In this document: one piece after another, positions 12,133-24,891 of the stretch | Position numbering within the stretch: position 1 is the first letter of the stretch | Layout of the letters: each line of letters begins with the position of its first letter | DNA from: Centroberyx gerrardi | Taxonomy: Eukaryota > Chordata > Actinopteri > Beryciformes > Berycidae | Direction: 5' to 3' | DNA length: 64,000 bases | Assembly (NCBI RefSeq): GCF_048128805.1 | Contig: NC_136002.1 | Location: 30,256,320-30,320,319 of the forward strand | Translations under genes and position numbers: made by a program | The notes under the pieces: generated by a model | Database searches by the model: none | Told to the model about the DNA's origin: nothing | Seen by the model: the letters and a program-made list of their open reading frames with translations, nothing else

Positions 12133-12159
12133 GCCCAGCGGTACCGCAAGAACGTTTGA
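12133..12159 (+). other. rhbdd1: Possible alternative terminal coding segment of rhbdd1
   Basis: Inside the last rhbdd1 exon, codon Glu312 is followed at 12014 by a good donor (gtgagg). A pyrimidine-rich acceptor (ctccttccacag) ends at 12132. Joining them keeps the frame and adds AQRYRKNV and a stop at 12157-12159. The 119-base segment removed is a usual size for a fish intron and contains the whole VCP-binding motif. The unspliced form matches the human C-terminus, so this would be a minor isoform. Inferred from splice-site sequence only. Confidence 0.35.
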
Positions 12160-12229
12160 CCAAAAAGTCTGCCATATTAACCTGCATAATCTTTTATAAT
12201 AACCTGCCTCTAACCAAACCCGAGAGTTA

Positions 12230-12823
12230 ATCAGATACTCTTACACTGTTATATTTCATCAATCTGTGATGTTCAGTGCATTCCAGCGTGTTGTAATTTA
12301 CTTTTTTGGTGAACCCACTTTCCCCCAACCTGCCTCATGTACTTCAGGTTGTTATTTCCCACAATTCATTTTGACAACAGCCAGAGAACGGGCCTGTACT
12401 GCAGAGAGCAATGGTGATGGTGACAGCTCAAAACGCATCATGTCTTGTTGCTGCATTGCATTCTGGTCTATCTGCTGCTCCTGTGGGTGGAGAAATTGGT
12501 CTCTCTCCTCTTCTACGATGGATTTCTCCCTGTATGATTGTTGAACGTCTCTCGGTGCAAAATGGCGGCTCTAGAAAGAAGCCCTTGCTCTTTGATTCTG
12601 AGGGACTGACACCAAAACCTGACGTTGACCGCTGATGTTTTACATCCTGAAACATTTTCTCATATCAAACTCCGTTGTCGCTGCTGTTTGGCCAGTTATC
12701 CGCAGGAATAAGAAAAATACAACAACAACACAAAACAACAAAATGGACCTAGAAATGCAAAGTACATTGCCAATATCTGTTTTTGACTGTGTTAAAGGGT
12801 TTTTGGGTGGATTTTCCCTTTAA
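12230..12823 (+). repeat. Dispersed TTAA-type element, copy A
   Basis: Lies in the rhbdd1 3' region and is the reverse complement of 49310-49921 over most of its length. Shared blocks include gttcaacaatcatacaggg and aaaatggcggctctagaaag (in one orientation). Its right end is ggattttccctttaa; the left end is diverged. The short open frames inside are not genes. Confidence 0.75.
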
Positions 12824-14388
12824 TGTTGGCTAAGGGAAGCTACTTTGATGTGTAATAACTTCAGAGTTAGTAATGAGGTTTGGTTTGGGTGTGTTTGGAC
12901 CCCCATTTTGAAGGGAACTCACCAGGAAGAGAATAATGTACATAAGGCCTTGTTTCATGCTGGAGGGCTTTTCCAGTCAGAGTGGAAATGAACAGTAGAC
13001 AGTGGAAGAGTTTCACTGCAAACTGAGATGCCGTTAAGCGATTGTTGGCATGAAAGTAAAGCACTTTATGCACTACTATTAAATTGCCATAAGACTTCCG
13101 TTTACAAGATTATGTTTTTAGAATAGAAATCTGTGTTGTTGAAATATTAACATATAAACGTCATATATCCAAAATGGATTTATACAATTTTAGGATGAAA
13201 CCTTTCATTTGCATCTGATTTGAACAGAGCGAGAACACAGATTCGCCGGTGACCTTTGGCTTTTAGACCAGTGAACCTCAGGATTACACAGTTTTGTAAT
13301 CCTCTTGATAAACTCTTCAGTAAGAGTGTTCAATTAGCACTTCTGCTCTAACAGCCTAAGAATCCATTTGAATGCTTCTAAAAGTCTGGAAAAGCTTCAA
13401 AGTATTTGAGTGGGATTACAGCTTTTCTACTAAGTCATTTTTTTATTGAGGAAATCGATTGAAAACCGATGCAAATTGTATTTTGAAATGTAACCAGAAT
13501 GTCACCAATGCTCAAATATGCTTTTATCCAGCATAGAAAGGTATCAAACAAGTATTGCTTTAGAGCAGGTACGAAACTGGAAATATTTGAATTCCAGTAA
13601 TGTATTGGAAGTTAATAATTCTCCAGTGACCCCCAGCTCCAGAAGAAGAAGAAGAAGAAACTGGAGTGTTTTCAGAGGAAGACGGTTCTGGTTTGGCTTG
13701 TTGGTTTCACAGTGTTGTCGTCTAACAGAGTTCTGGCCCGTTCAAGCAGGAACCATCATATGATGCTGCAAATGCTTATACTCTATATTCTTGACCGGAG
13801 GCACAGGAACAAAAGATCTGCTTCTCACCTAGATCTGATCATGTTTGAAGTCTTCAAAAAGAGAGAAAGACGGTCAGATCTGCAACACAAAGGTTTAACA
13901 TTAAGGTTGAGGTTCAGACTTTCTGTTCCTGTGTGAATGCAGCCATGACGACCCAGATACAGTATAAACTACAGTCTTACTCCTTTGTCTACTATTGTTT
14001 TAGAGTGGAAATGGATTTGTTTCTCTGATTTACATTTTGGATGTTGATAGAGGTGAACTGATTTGAGCTGGGAAAACAGTCAATCAGTTCTGTTTACAAT
14101 CTATTTTTGTATCAATATGATAAATATATCCTGCTTTATCATTTCTGTTGGTTTTGCTCCATCTGTCAAAAATGCTAGAGAGTATTGAGGGAAGCACAAC
14201 TCTTTTTTTTCATTCTCTGGACAAGAAATGATGTCGGAAAAGCAGAATTTGCATGTATCACAATTTATATTGCATTTGCAATACTGAGCAAAAAAAAGAA
14301 CAGCACACATTTTTCCAGTATGGTGCAGCTTTTCATTTAATGTACATCAGCAGAGTCAGACTTCAACTTAGAAATGTTTTACCATCTG

Positions 14389-14394
14389 AATAAA
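14389..14394 (+). promoter_or_regulatory. rhbdd1: Possible distal polyadenylation signal of rhbdd1
   Basis: A canonical AATAAA on the plus strand, 2.3 kb after the rhbdd1 stop and about 110 bases from the opposing slc35f2 signal. It would make the two convergent transcripts end back to back. A nearer ATTAAA at about 13079 is an alternative. Confidence 0.3.
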
Positions 14395-14500
14395 TGATCA
14401 ACAGAACTTTGCAATATACATTTCAACATAAAGTTCTGCCTGACTGGTTTTGAGGACAACACACACACAAACATAAGCAGCTGCTATACAGTTTTAGTAC

Positions 14501-14506
14501 TTTATT
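14501..14506 (-). promoter_or_regulatory. slc35f2: Polyadenylation signal of slc35f2
   Basis: AATAAA on the minus strand, followed by gtac and then a T/A-rich stretch, about 0.86 kb downstream of the slc35f2 stop. This is the first clean canonical hexamer after the stop, so the 3' UTR is taken as 15362 to about 14480. Confidence 0.55.
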
Positions 14507-14759
14507 GAAATTCAGATTTAATTCAATTATTTAAATATTCTATTCAATTCTATTGAAATGTAACAGTGAAAAAGTCAAAAGTGCTTCAATTAACCCACTC
14601 ATTATGTTACTTTATGTATAAAAACCAGTCCATAAAAGAGGAGCTTGTTTTTGAAGTTGAGAATGATTTTGTACAGTAAGAGTGCAGTGGGGTGAGCCTG
14701 CACTCTTCTATACTCGTGTGCTATGAAACATCACAGTTTACTTTCTACACATTGTCGTT

Positions 14760-15085
14760 GAACAAAAATCCTCCAAATTTGGTGATAAAGTAAAAAATGT
14801 ATGGCCATCAAGCTGAAAACAAATCTGTTTTTCTTAACTCTTCCACCCTGCCAGTCCTGCAGCCATAAAAAGACGGCATCTTGGGTTTGAATATTTCACT
14901 CAGTAGCAGCTGTAGCTTCAGTGAAGAGTTGGAATGAGCAGAGGTACAATATGGAAAAAAAAAATTTCTAACTTACTAGTTAAGCTACTTAAGGGGAAAC
15001 TCAGGATGCAAGGGGTTAATTCTTGAAAAGTTAACACTTTTGCGATACAAGGTTTTCACTCAGCAGCGATTTCATATCTTCCGTT
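14760..15085. repeat. Diverged dispersed repeat, second copy near 50640
   Basis: Blocks such as catcaagctgaaaacaaatc and aaaagttaacac, followed by a ttttcactcagcagcga piece, recur in the same order at 50640-50765. This stretch lies in the slc35f2 3' UTR. Confidence 0.4.
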
Positions 15086-15362
15086 TACTGAGCAGGATCA
15101 GAGCGATGAAAGGAACTAAAAGTTATTGTGACAATTTAACTATAAATCTTCACACCTCAGCTGTGAATCCTCTTCTCACATTCAGAAAGAACAATACTCA
15201 TCGGACCAAATGCATCATGGAACTGTACAGCATCTGCTTGTTTTCTGAGCCTTTTCTCCTCTCTGTCTCTCTTTGGTTAAGCAGCTCCATTCTCTCTTTG
15301 GCATTTTGCACAAACAACAGGTGAAGACGAAGAGTTTTGCTGACTGGCTGCCGTGCTGCAGC

Positions 15363-18300
15363 TCACATTTTAGTGCTGCGTCCAACTGCAGCGACATCCT
15401 CATCCACCATCCCTCCTCCCAGGCTGCAGGACGGCCCCGAACCTCTCCTCCTCTTCCTCCTCTTCCTCTTCTCCTCCTCTTCCTCCTCTCCCTCGCTCTG
15501 TCGCTCCTCCTCCTCCTCCTCCTCAGCTGTGATCCTCACTGCTACTTCCTGGTTGGTGGTGTAGTTGTCAGTGGCTGCAGGATTGTCATAGCAACCTTCC
15601 TCCCAGGTGACAGGTGAGGAGGAGGAGGAGGAGGAGGGGTCGGGGTCTGCGGGGTCAGAGGGCGTTGCCACGGCGTTGAAGGTGATGAAGCCGATGAGGA
15701 TGACCACCAGGGAGACCAGGTACAGTCCAGAGAACTGAGGCAACACAGGTTATACATTTAATGCATTTTACATACAGATTTATACTGGTGCAGTTACCTG
15801 CTTTGTCATTTGTTTGAAGGAAATTCTTTAAAACAAGTGACATTGATCTCAGAAAATCATATTTTTCTTAAAACAAGTGAAAAAAATGTTCTTGATTCCA
15901 ATTCACCTCAATTGTTTTCAAAAATATTGAAAGGGCCTTCATCTCAAAACAAGCTGAGTGATCTTAATTATTATTGATTATTGATTTCAGCAAGTAAAAA
16001 TCATACAAAATCTTCTTTTTCTTAAAACAAAAATTACTTTTTAATTCCAATCCACCTCATTCTTTTCAAAAAAATTCAAGGGACTTTCTCGAAAAACAAG
16101 TGTGATCAAGTGTGATCTATGAGTGATCTTATTGTCTCGAAATTCTTGAAACAAGTGAAACAACAGTGTAGAGGAGCTAGATTATCTGAGCCAGTTGGTA
16201 GAATTTTATGTCCTCTTTTAAGAAAATAGTAAGACTCAATAGAGGATTAAATGACTTGTTAAGGTAGATATTTTCCGCACTTTCAGGCTTGTGAATGTAT
16301 GAACTGTGTGTGAGCGTGCAGCTGTGTGAAGACACGTGACGCTGAGATGACACTTTAACCCTGATATGCAGTCATTAACACACCGCCTGTCACTCAAACA
16401 TTCACCAGGGTCACCGCGACCCAGAGAGAGGGAGGGGGAGGGGGGGGAGGGTGGGCGAGGCAGTAGGAGAGTGTGTGTGTGTGTGTGTAGAAAGGAAGCT
16501 GAACCTGAGACATTATCATTAAAGCTGCACTAGGGGACTTTGTTAAATGGCAGCGAGAGGAAACTGTTTGAAACCATTTGAACTTCAATACCCACAAATC
16601 CTGTAAGGTGACGTCAGTAAACTACGGAAGCCCATGGAGGACATATTTTCATACATTATATTTACGCTGTTTTCCTGTGATAACAAGTTAATTTTCTTAT
16701 TATATAGCGTTATTTATGTCATTATCTCGAGATATCTTGAGATCTCGGGATAACAAAAAACATTTTTCTTGAGATAATGAGATCATTTTCTGCCTAGAAC
16801 TAACATCCTAAAAGAAAGCATATTATTAAAAAACCCAAATGTTGAAGTAGGCCAACCTGTTAGATTTCAGGGCGTCTTCAGTCAGTCAGCATGTCATGCA
16901 GCAGAGTTGGCAATCTCGATGAATCATATACATTAATTTATTATCTCAGGTACAAAGTTTTGTTTTCCCAAGATAACGAGATAATTACTCTCGCCAATTA
17001 CTTTGTTATCTCGAGATAATGAGAATTATCTCATATAAACCGTGTAGATCTCAAGATAATGGCGATAGAGAAATGGAGAAAATGGCGTAAATAAAATGTA
17101 TGAATACAATATATGTCCTCAATGGGCTTCCATAGTAAACTGCACACAGCCAAAAAAGCAAATGACAAAACAGTATGATTATTACAGTATTTTGCATGGT
17201 GATCCACATATGTGTGCTTGTGTGTGTGTGTGTGTGTGTGTGCAGGTCCACTCACATGGTACTGGAAGAGGAAGAGGCCGCAGAAGAGGCTGAAGAGGTC
17301 GGCGGTGAGCAGGGAGAGGTTGACGGAGGTGGCGCTGGTCAGCTTCACCACCACAGGCATGCAGCTGTACAGAGTGTACATACACAACGCATAGCCACCG
17401 AACAGCAGGCCTGGAGGAGAGGAGGCTGCTGTCAGTGCATGCTCAGAATGGAAAAGGTAAAGTACTGTTTGGTTGGGAGAGTACGGACAAGCTTTGGCAG
17501 TATTACCTTCATGTCTATAAAGCTCATTTGATATTGAAAGGAAATTGAAAAAGAGAGAGAGGAAATTACATGTCAGGATTAGAATGGGATGGTTGAACAG
17601 CCAGTTTTCTGTGGTTTTTATTATAGATATTATACCATGCTAATATATGATATTATAGGGCATAGAAGACCTGAGGAGGATGAGAGGGGAAGGTGGGGAA
17701 GAAGAGTGAGGAAGACGAGGGGAGTATTGCAGAATGATAGCAGTATGGTGGACAAACTTTCTTATCTTTTAATGGGGCAATAAATAAGATTTTTACTGTC
17801 CCATAGCACAAAATGACCATAATATATCTGTGGGGGGTTTGATAGGGTTGTTGATCAATACCAGTGACTCATGATGATGATTACTTCCCCAGCTGCTGAG
17901 ATTTCTGGCTTTCAAAACTTAACTTTCCGGCCCGGACTCTATTTTGCAACAAAAACTCCCCGCTCACTGGTGTTTCAAGACTCTCACAATCCCCAATCCC
18001 AATCTGGTCACCAATAGAAATCAATAAAGGTCATAGATTACTTAATGCCGCTTTACTCATGCTCAACTTTGGTTTTTATCACACAGAAAAGCGCTGATGA
18101 ACTTTCCAGCCAAATCAGGAGAGAAACTGAGAGAAACTACGTGTGAAAGCCTTTTGGCACTTTCAACCTAATTAATATGCATGTTGATGCGCATCAGAAA
18201 AAGATGGAGCAGGGAAATCTCAGCATGGTCATCTTATCCTACTCAAAGTGTGTGTTGTCATTAAAATGTTTCTATGTAAGACAAGTACTGACCAACTTGC

Positions 18301-19924
18301 CAGCTCCACTGGATGGTGGCAATTTCATGGCGTTCCAGGATCACTCTGTGTAAAAAAAAAAAAACATTCAAGATATGTTCTAAAAATGTCAGAATTGATC
18401 ACACACACACACACTTACATCTGTATGGTGCTGATGAGAGTGCCGAACAGGCCGATCATCCCCAGGAACTCCACTCTGCTCAGGTTCTTCACTGTGTATT
18501 CCTGACACACGTTAGACACGGCATACAGCGTGGCACTGACCAGCACCAAGCCATCACCTAACAAGATGTTAGAGGCTGAGAGGAGGAGAGGAGAGGAGAG
18601 GAGAGGAGAGAGGGGAGGAGAGAGGGGAGGAGAGGAGAGGAGAGGAGAGAGGGGAGGAGAGAGGGGAGGAGAGGGGAGGAGGGGAGAGGAGAGAGGGGAG
18701 GAGGAGAGGAGGAGAGGAGAGGGGAGGAGAGAGGAGGAGAGAGGGGAGGAGAGGAGAGGAGAGAGGGGAGGAGAGGAGAGAGGGGAGAGGAGAGGAGATG
18801 AGGAGAGGAGAGGAGGAGAGAGGGGAGGAGAGGAAAGGAGGGGAGAGGAGAGGAGAGGAGAGAGGGTAGGAGAGGAGAGAGGGGAGAGGAGAGGAGGAGA
18901 GAGGGGAGGAGAGGAAAGGAGGGGAGAGGAGAGGAGGAAACAAAAGGAGGGGAGAGGAGGAGGAGAGGGGAGAGGAGAGGAGGGGAGAGGAGGAAACAAA
19001 AGGAGAGGAGAGGAGGAGAGAGGAGAGGAGGAGGAGAGGGGAGAGGAGAGGAGAGGAGGAAACAAAAGGAGAGGAGGGGAGAGGAGGAGAGAGGAGAGGC
19101 AAGGAGAGGAGGAGAGAGGAGAGGAGGGGAGAGGAGGAAACAAAAGGAGAGGAGGAGAGAGGAGAGGAGGAGGAGAGGGGAGAGGAGAGGAGAGGAGGAA
19201 ACAAAAGGAGAGGAGGGGAGAGGAGGAGAGAGGAGAGGCGAGGAGAGGAGGAGAGAGGAAGAGAGCAGAGGAGAGGAGGAGGAGAGGAAACAGGAGAGGA
19301 GAGGAAACAAGAGGAGAGGAGAGCAGAGGAGAAGAGAGGAGGGGAGAGGAAAGGAAGAGGAGAGGAAGGGGAGAGGAGAGAGGAGGGGAGAGGAGGAGGG
19401 AAGGAAGAAAAGTGGAGAGGACATTCAATATTGTAAAATAATCACCACTAACTTAAATCTTCCCCTGCCATAATGTGACAAGAGGAGAGGAAAGGCAGTT
19501 AAAGTCACTATCCTGACATCTAATGGTAAAAAGCATGCTGCTGAAATGGCCATCTGCTATTGGCTGATCTTTGGTTGTCCTCTACAGAAGGAGGGGTTTG
19601 GAGTTCAGTTCCTCTTTAACGAGAGAATAAAGCCTTCAGTGAGGTTCTTACTGGAGCCCTGGTCTCGCCCGGCCAGCAGGTCGGCCCCCACCATGGCCCC
19701 CACCCCGAGGAGACAGACGCAGACGGCGATGTAGTGGAGCGGCCTGTAGCGCGTCTTCAGCACCCACCAGGACAGGACCATCAGGACCGGGATCACAAAG
19801 CAGTCCAGCAGCTGCAGGCAGGGGCACAAACACAATCTCTTTGATTCACCACGTAAATACACTCAAATACACACACTTACACACTTAAATATACACACAT
19901 ACGTATATCTCTGTATGTGCAGTG

Positions 19925-19970
<46 letters not shown>

Positions 19971-22900
19971 GACACACACACATCCTATGCACATATGAAG
20001 AGTTTCATTCTACACCATTTGACACCATCTACTCTAAGAATGACTAATGGCATGAAAGTAAATCAGACTTTGGGATATTATTCAAGTTCTGACGATTACT
20101 TACAAACAAGTAACATTTTTTAAATACTGAATTTCAAGTAGCTTTTTTCCCAAATGGATATATAGTTTTTTGGCATTAAAAGATTCAAATGTATTGTAAT
20201 TTATGATGGTGTGATAGGTGCAGACACACATCAACACTTGATACGATACAGCAAAGTAATTACAACCACTGAACATTTAGTGCAAAACAGAAAGTATGAG
20301 ACTGAAGATTATATACTGCATACATACAATCAGCATAGTGTGCATTTGTATGGTTCCTGAAAAGGGGATTAATAAAGTGCTATCTTATCTTATCCAATCA
20401 TAGCAAACAGCAAAACAAGGTCAATAAAACATAATTTTCACTAATATTCATACAAATCACCATTTTAAACTATGAGATGTGGAAAATGTAATTTGATGTA
20501 TCAAAATGGAAATTCTCTGGCTCCACCCATTAAGGTTTAACTCCAACCAATGAGATTACTTCTGCCTCTGCCACACACACACCAACACAGTCCTGCACCT
20601 ACCTGTATGCTGGTGAGTGTGGTATACTGGTAAGCTTTCACCACAGCGTAGTTTGCCTCCACGTCCACCAGCCCCAGCAGCAGGTACTTCCACCACCTGA
20701 TCTTCAGAATCTGAAAAATATTGCCATCCCCTGCATTTTAAAGGGGAACAACCCTGAACTTCAGTACTGAAAATGAGTTTTTTACCCACATGCCCGAGGA
20801 CAAGTCAGGTTACACTGTTGAATATTCACTGCTGCCCTCTATGGGGAGGAAAAGAGACAAATAACGCCCCGTGCATTCATTCATGAGCAAATAACCATTC
20901 ATTTGACAAAACATCCACTGACAAACTGCATGGACTTTACCAATTTTTGAATAGGTAATAAACTACAACCTAAATTACATTTCAATAAACAGTGTAATGA
21001 GATGGATGCCATGTTTAATTCAACACACTCTTTATTCCTTATTCTGAAGTCATGTGACATGAGACTCTCCCTCCAAGTTTGTGTAAGAGCCGTTTGCCCC
21101 TCCCCCTTATCTGTGATGTCACACCAAAGTGTAGCTCCATTGAAATTAAATGTAGAAATGTAGAAATGATGATTGCAAGAACACCTTGGATGTTATGTTT
21201 CAGCAATTGCAGTATACTTCAAAACTCTCAGCAGTACTGTGGAACACAGCTTAATTGGGTTAAAGTTTAAAAAAATATTCTTGTAATCCACAAAGTCAAG
21301 TCATTTACATCTTGATTGTATCACAGATAAGAGTGAGAATTGTTCAGTTGAACTTTAACTTTAACAGTAACCCATTATGTGCTTTATTTTCATACCAATG
21401 TGTTTTCAAATGGTGAATATGTATCTCATTCTGTAGAGTGAAACCTTTCCAGTTGTCCTTGGGCACATGAGCAGCATTATGTGAATTTTTAAAGCGAGTG
21501 GTTTTCCTCTTTCTGGCAGAAGAACCTGCAGGTTAATATTCTCTGACAGGGAACCTGAGCACCTCTGTGAACTGGGAACTGTGGTATTACTGCTTTCATT
21601 TGCTGTAATATGTGACACATACTATTTTGACAACGTTTCTCAAACTTTAGGAAATGGGAAAACCTGAAATGGGTCACAAGCCTGTTTCTAGTGGGTATCA
21701 TCATGTTTTCAGTTGAGTTATGAACCCAGATGTTTTTACTTGACACTGGTTTCTCAGCTTTATAGGCATTTGTATACTTGTCTTCTAACTGTCTTCTAAA
21801 CTATTGCTATATTTCTATACTATTAATTTATGTTTGTATCTGTATAAAACAATACTAACAATAACAATAGTGCAAAACTGATACTTTTAGTAATATTTCT
21901 ATTAATTCATACTTTAAATTAGTGCTGTTGCTACATATATCAGTGCAGTTTGATTCTATTCTAATATCCAGGTGTGAGTGGTGTCTCACCTGTCCTGCAG
22001 AGCAGCATGGTGGTGTAAGTCACACACAGCAGGCTGTAGTTCAAGAAGCTCTGCAGCATGGGCGTGTTGACATGGAAGTCTGCGGCCAGGTACTGGGAGC
22101 TGATGGCCGTCCCACAGATGAGTCCGGCCAGACCCTGACCCATGGCCACCGTCCTGGCCAGCTGCCTGGAGGACAGAAAGCATTATGTGTCATGTGTTAT
22201 GTGTTAAAACAAGCAAATAGTTTCCCTTGACTATTCTCTGCTGGGCCAAACATCAATAAATCATTACCATATTAATTTTTGAGACATTATAGAGCAAAGG
22301 TATCACTCTGCATATAAACACTGAAGACACTGTGTTCAAGTTGCCACCAGGAGATATTTAATATTCCTTATGAGTCCCTGAATTATCACAACTGTCTTCA
22401 CAAGCGACCACAAGAACACATTCAATTCAAGACAAGGACATCATATCAAGTTCAAGCTCATTTGTCTTATCTGCCTTTGCACTGTATGTAAAGTCTTTTT
22501 TTGCAGGGTTGACATGTAATAGGACTACAGTAATCCCATAACAAAAAGAATGCAACTAATCCTAATCACCAAAAAAAGCAGCAAACAGAATATAGTTACT
22601 TATGGGGGGAAAAAATGAATGATTACATGTTTGATTTGCCTTGTTTGAAAATAATTTTGAAGTACTTTCATTGTTAAATTATGGACACAAACTTTATTTT
22701 ATGTTGAAATAATGGTTGATAACAGCAGTAGATCTTTAAATTTGCAGTTATGTGTCTAGCACTAACCACACCGAGGGAAATACCTCACACACCTGCAATG
22801 TACACCCTCCAAAAATATCTTGGAGGAACATTTTGGTTCTAAAAGGCACTTTTCTTACTAAAAAAGTCCAAATCATCATGTACCAGCACATTGTAAACCA

Positions 22901-23571
22901 CCAGATGATTCAGTAAACACACTTTTATTGACTTTTGTATGATCACTCTCCATCTTCCCCACTTTTAACCGTATGTTGTTTCTTATGTCTTTTATCTCAT
23001 TTCATGTTTTTTGACCTGTTGTGTTTCCTATTTTATTTCCTCTTTTTATATTTCTTTAAACAATTTACCAAAAAATGCACTCGACCCTGACTTGAATCTT
23101 TCATTCATTTATGTGGGTGCTGAATCCTCAAAAAATGTGTGACAAATAAGAATCCAAGACAGCATTCTAATTAATTTATATGTATTGCCGCAATAAATAT
23201 AAATTAATTGGAGTGCTGTCCTGGATTCCTTTTATATTTCACCATTCCTTCTTTTTTATCCCCTCCTGTAAAGCACTTTGTAAACTCTGCTTTTAGATAT
23301 GTGCTATATAAATAAGCTTTATCATTATTCTCATTTATAAGATACTGTTCCAGTGCTGAGAGGTTACAGCTCCAAATACAGCTCAAAATTACAGGCTAAC
23401 TTCTCTCTGAGAGTGAAAAAAGTCTCTGATTCTGTTTCTCTCTTCTTCTCTGTCAACTCACCAGGTGAAAACCTCCTTTGGCTTGAATCTCCTGATCCTC
23501 CCGATGAATCCACTCTGGTCATTTTTGATGTCCGCGTCCCTCGGTGCATCCTCAGCCTGTTTACCAGCCAT
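15363..23571 (-). CDS. slc35f2: Solute carrier family 35 member F2
   Basis: Eight exons on the minus strand, 5' to 3': 23571-23462, 22165-21990, 20730-20603, 19811-19652, 18557-18419, 18345-18293, 17410-17256, 15734-15363; phases join to 430 aa (human about 374). The product is a drug/metabolite-transporter-fold (EamA-like) membrane protein with about ten predicted helices. Family-typical stretches are [11 protein letters not shown] in exon 2, DVEANY and AYQYTTLTS in exon 3, [11 protein letters not shown] in exon 4, [11 protein letters not shown] in exon 5 and [17 protein letters not shown] in exon 7. Human SLC35F2 is known to import the drug YM155; its natural substrate I cannot infer. The last exon encodes the final helix (308-330) and then an unusually long tail with seven Ser, two Glu runs and a basic run (396-404). 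slc35f1 is the main alternative; the human order SLC35F2-(RAB39A)-CUL5 supports f2. Confidence 0.93.
15840..16160. repeat. Internally duplicated AT-rich repeat in slc35f2 intron 7
   Basis: Two diverged copies about 165 bases apart share cttaaaacaa, gattccaattcacctcaat and tcaaaa...ttcaagggactt-type blocks. An old element, family unknown. Confidence 0.5.
16680..17070. repeat. Cluster of ttatctcgagataa palindromes
   Basis: At least seven full or partial copies of atctcgagat/tctcgagataa palindromes, on both sides of a unique centre (16800-16920), in slc35f2 intron 7. Looks like a fold-back element of palindromic ends. Confidence 0.65.
18578..19424. repeat. GGAGA satellite in slc35f2 intron 4
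   Basis: About 850 bases made almost wholly of ggaga/gagag pentamers and hexamers, punctuated by aggaaacaaaaggag at about 18934, 18990, 19056, 19134 and 19195. A 139-base higher-order unit is repeated (19018-19115 against 19157-19254). It yields long spurious open frames on both strands. Confidence 0.97.
19928..19967. repeat. AC microsatellite in slc35f2 intron 3
   Basis: About twenty AC dinucleotides, roughly 120 bases from the exon ending at 19811. Confidence 0.95.
23265..23345 (+). repeat. L2-type LINE 3' tail fragment
   Basis: tgtaaagcactttgtaaact followed by gtgctatataaataagcttt is the usual end of fish L2/Maui LINEs. It lies in slc35f2 intron 1. A second such tail is at about 24500-24545. 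Confidence 0.6.
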
Positions 23572-24169
23572 GTTGGCACAAAATCCTCTCTTGAGTTTTC
23601 AGTGTACCGACTGAACCCACAAGCTTTTTAACTCCTTCCCTCCGCTCAGCTGAATGATTAACAGTCACAGAATCAAGAGGGCAAAGATCACTCCTTGACT
23701 TCTGAATATGTGTTGCAGAGATCCAGTCTAGTAAAGACAGGGCGATGAGATAAGAAGTGATGATGAAAGAGGAATCTACAGAAGTCATCATCGTGCTTCT
23801 TCTGGCTTTCACTGCCAAACTGCTCGTGGCAGACAGTAAAAGGAACTGCTGATGTGATGAGATGAGATAAGATACTCAGAGAGGAAGAGAGGAAGATAAT
23901 GTGCTTCATCAGTGTTTTCACTGAGGTGTAAATGGTCAAAAACAGAAGTACTTTATGCAGTACCCACTGAGAAAAAGGCATGTTCCCTACACTTTGACTG
24001 GTAGAACAATTTTGATCTAAAGGCTCATGCTTAAATGCTTGAAATTTGTTTCTTAGACAAATATAAATAGTGAAGTTGATCCTATGTATGAATTTCTTTC
24101 CGAAGCCTTTGCCTTTCCATCAAGGCAAAGGGCGGCTACTTTAAAGAATCTAAAATATAAGGTAGTTTT

Positions 24170-24313
24170 GATTTGTTTGACACTTTTTTGGTCACTGCAT
24201 GATTCCATTTGTGTTATTTCATAGTTTTGATGTCTTTACTATTATTCTAAAATGTGGAAAATAGTAAAAATAAAGAAAAATGTGGTGGGTCCAAACTTTT
24301 GACTGGTAGTGTA
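24170..24313 (+). mobile_element. 3' end of a Tc1-like transposon
   Basis: Ends in gtccaaacttttgactggta...gta, the terminal inverted repeat of common fish Tc1 elements, preceded by the usual aaataaagaaaaa stretch. The rest of the element is missing. It lies in the slc35f2-cul5 spacer. Confidence 0.75.
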
Positions 24314-24835
24314 CATATGACCCATTAAGGTACATAGAGGTTCCTTCCTGCGATTGATAGGCATAAAGGGTCGTTCCTACACTACAAGTATTATCCTTAA
24401 TTACCTATTTTTCTTTCTTTCTGTCTTAATGTCGTTTTACTAGACACAGTCTGTCTTTGATTTAGCTTGTATTTTGTATTTTGTCCATTTGCATTCTACG
24501 TATGAATGGTGCTATAAAAATAAAGTTATTATTATTAAGTTATTATTATGCTCGTAGTTATCCTTGAAAAAACACAGAAATCAGATAATGGATGTGTTTG
24601 GAAAAAGAGGAGGTGGCAAAGTGCAGCCAGTGTTTTTGAAGGCGAACAAATTCTCTCAGCCATGTTCTCAATGCAAATCACTGAAGAACTTACAGCAGTT
24701 ATAAGCATACTGTTGGTTTTTATCTCCTCCATTTATATTTAGAGAATCTCTTTGTCAAGGACAGAAAGCTCTGCAGGGTCAGACTGACCAGACACAGCAT
24801 GAAGTATTGTTACCGGAAATATCCTCCTGTCAACC

Positions 24836-24837
<2 letters not shown>

Positions 24838-24891
<54 letters not shown>

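Noticed and set aside
18415-19441. Open frames of 200-337 codons on both strands
   Set aside because: They are translations of the GGAGA satellite (Glu/Arg/Gly or Ser/Pro/Leu only), apart from the genuine slc35f2 exon 5 that one of them includes.
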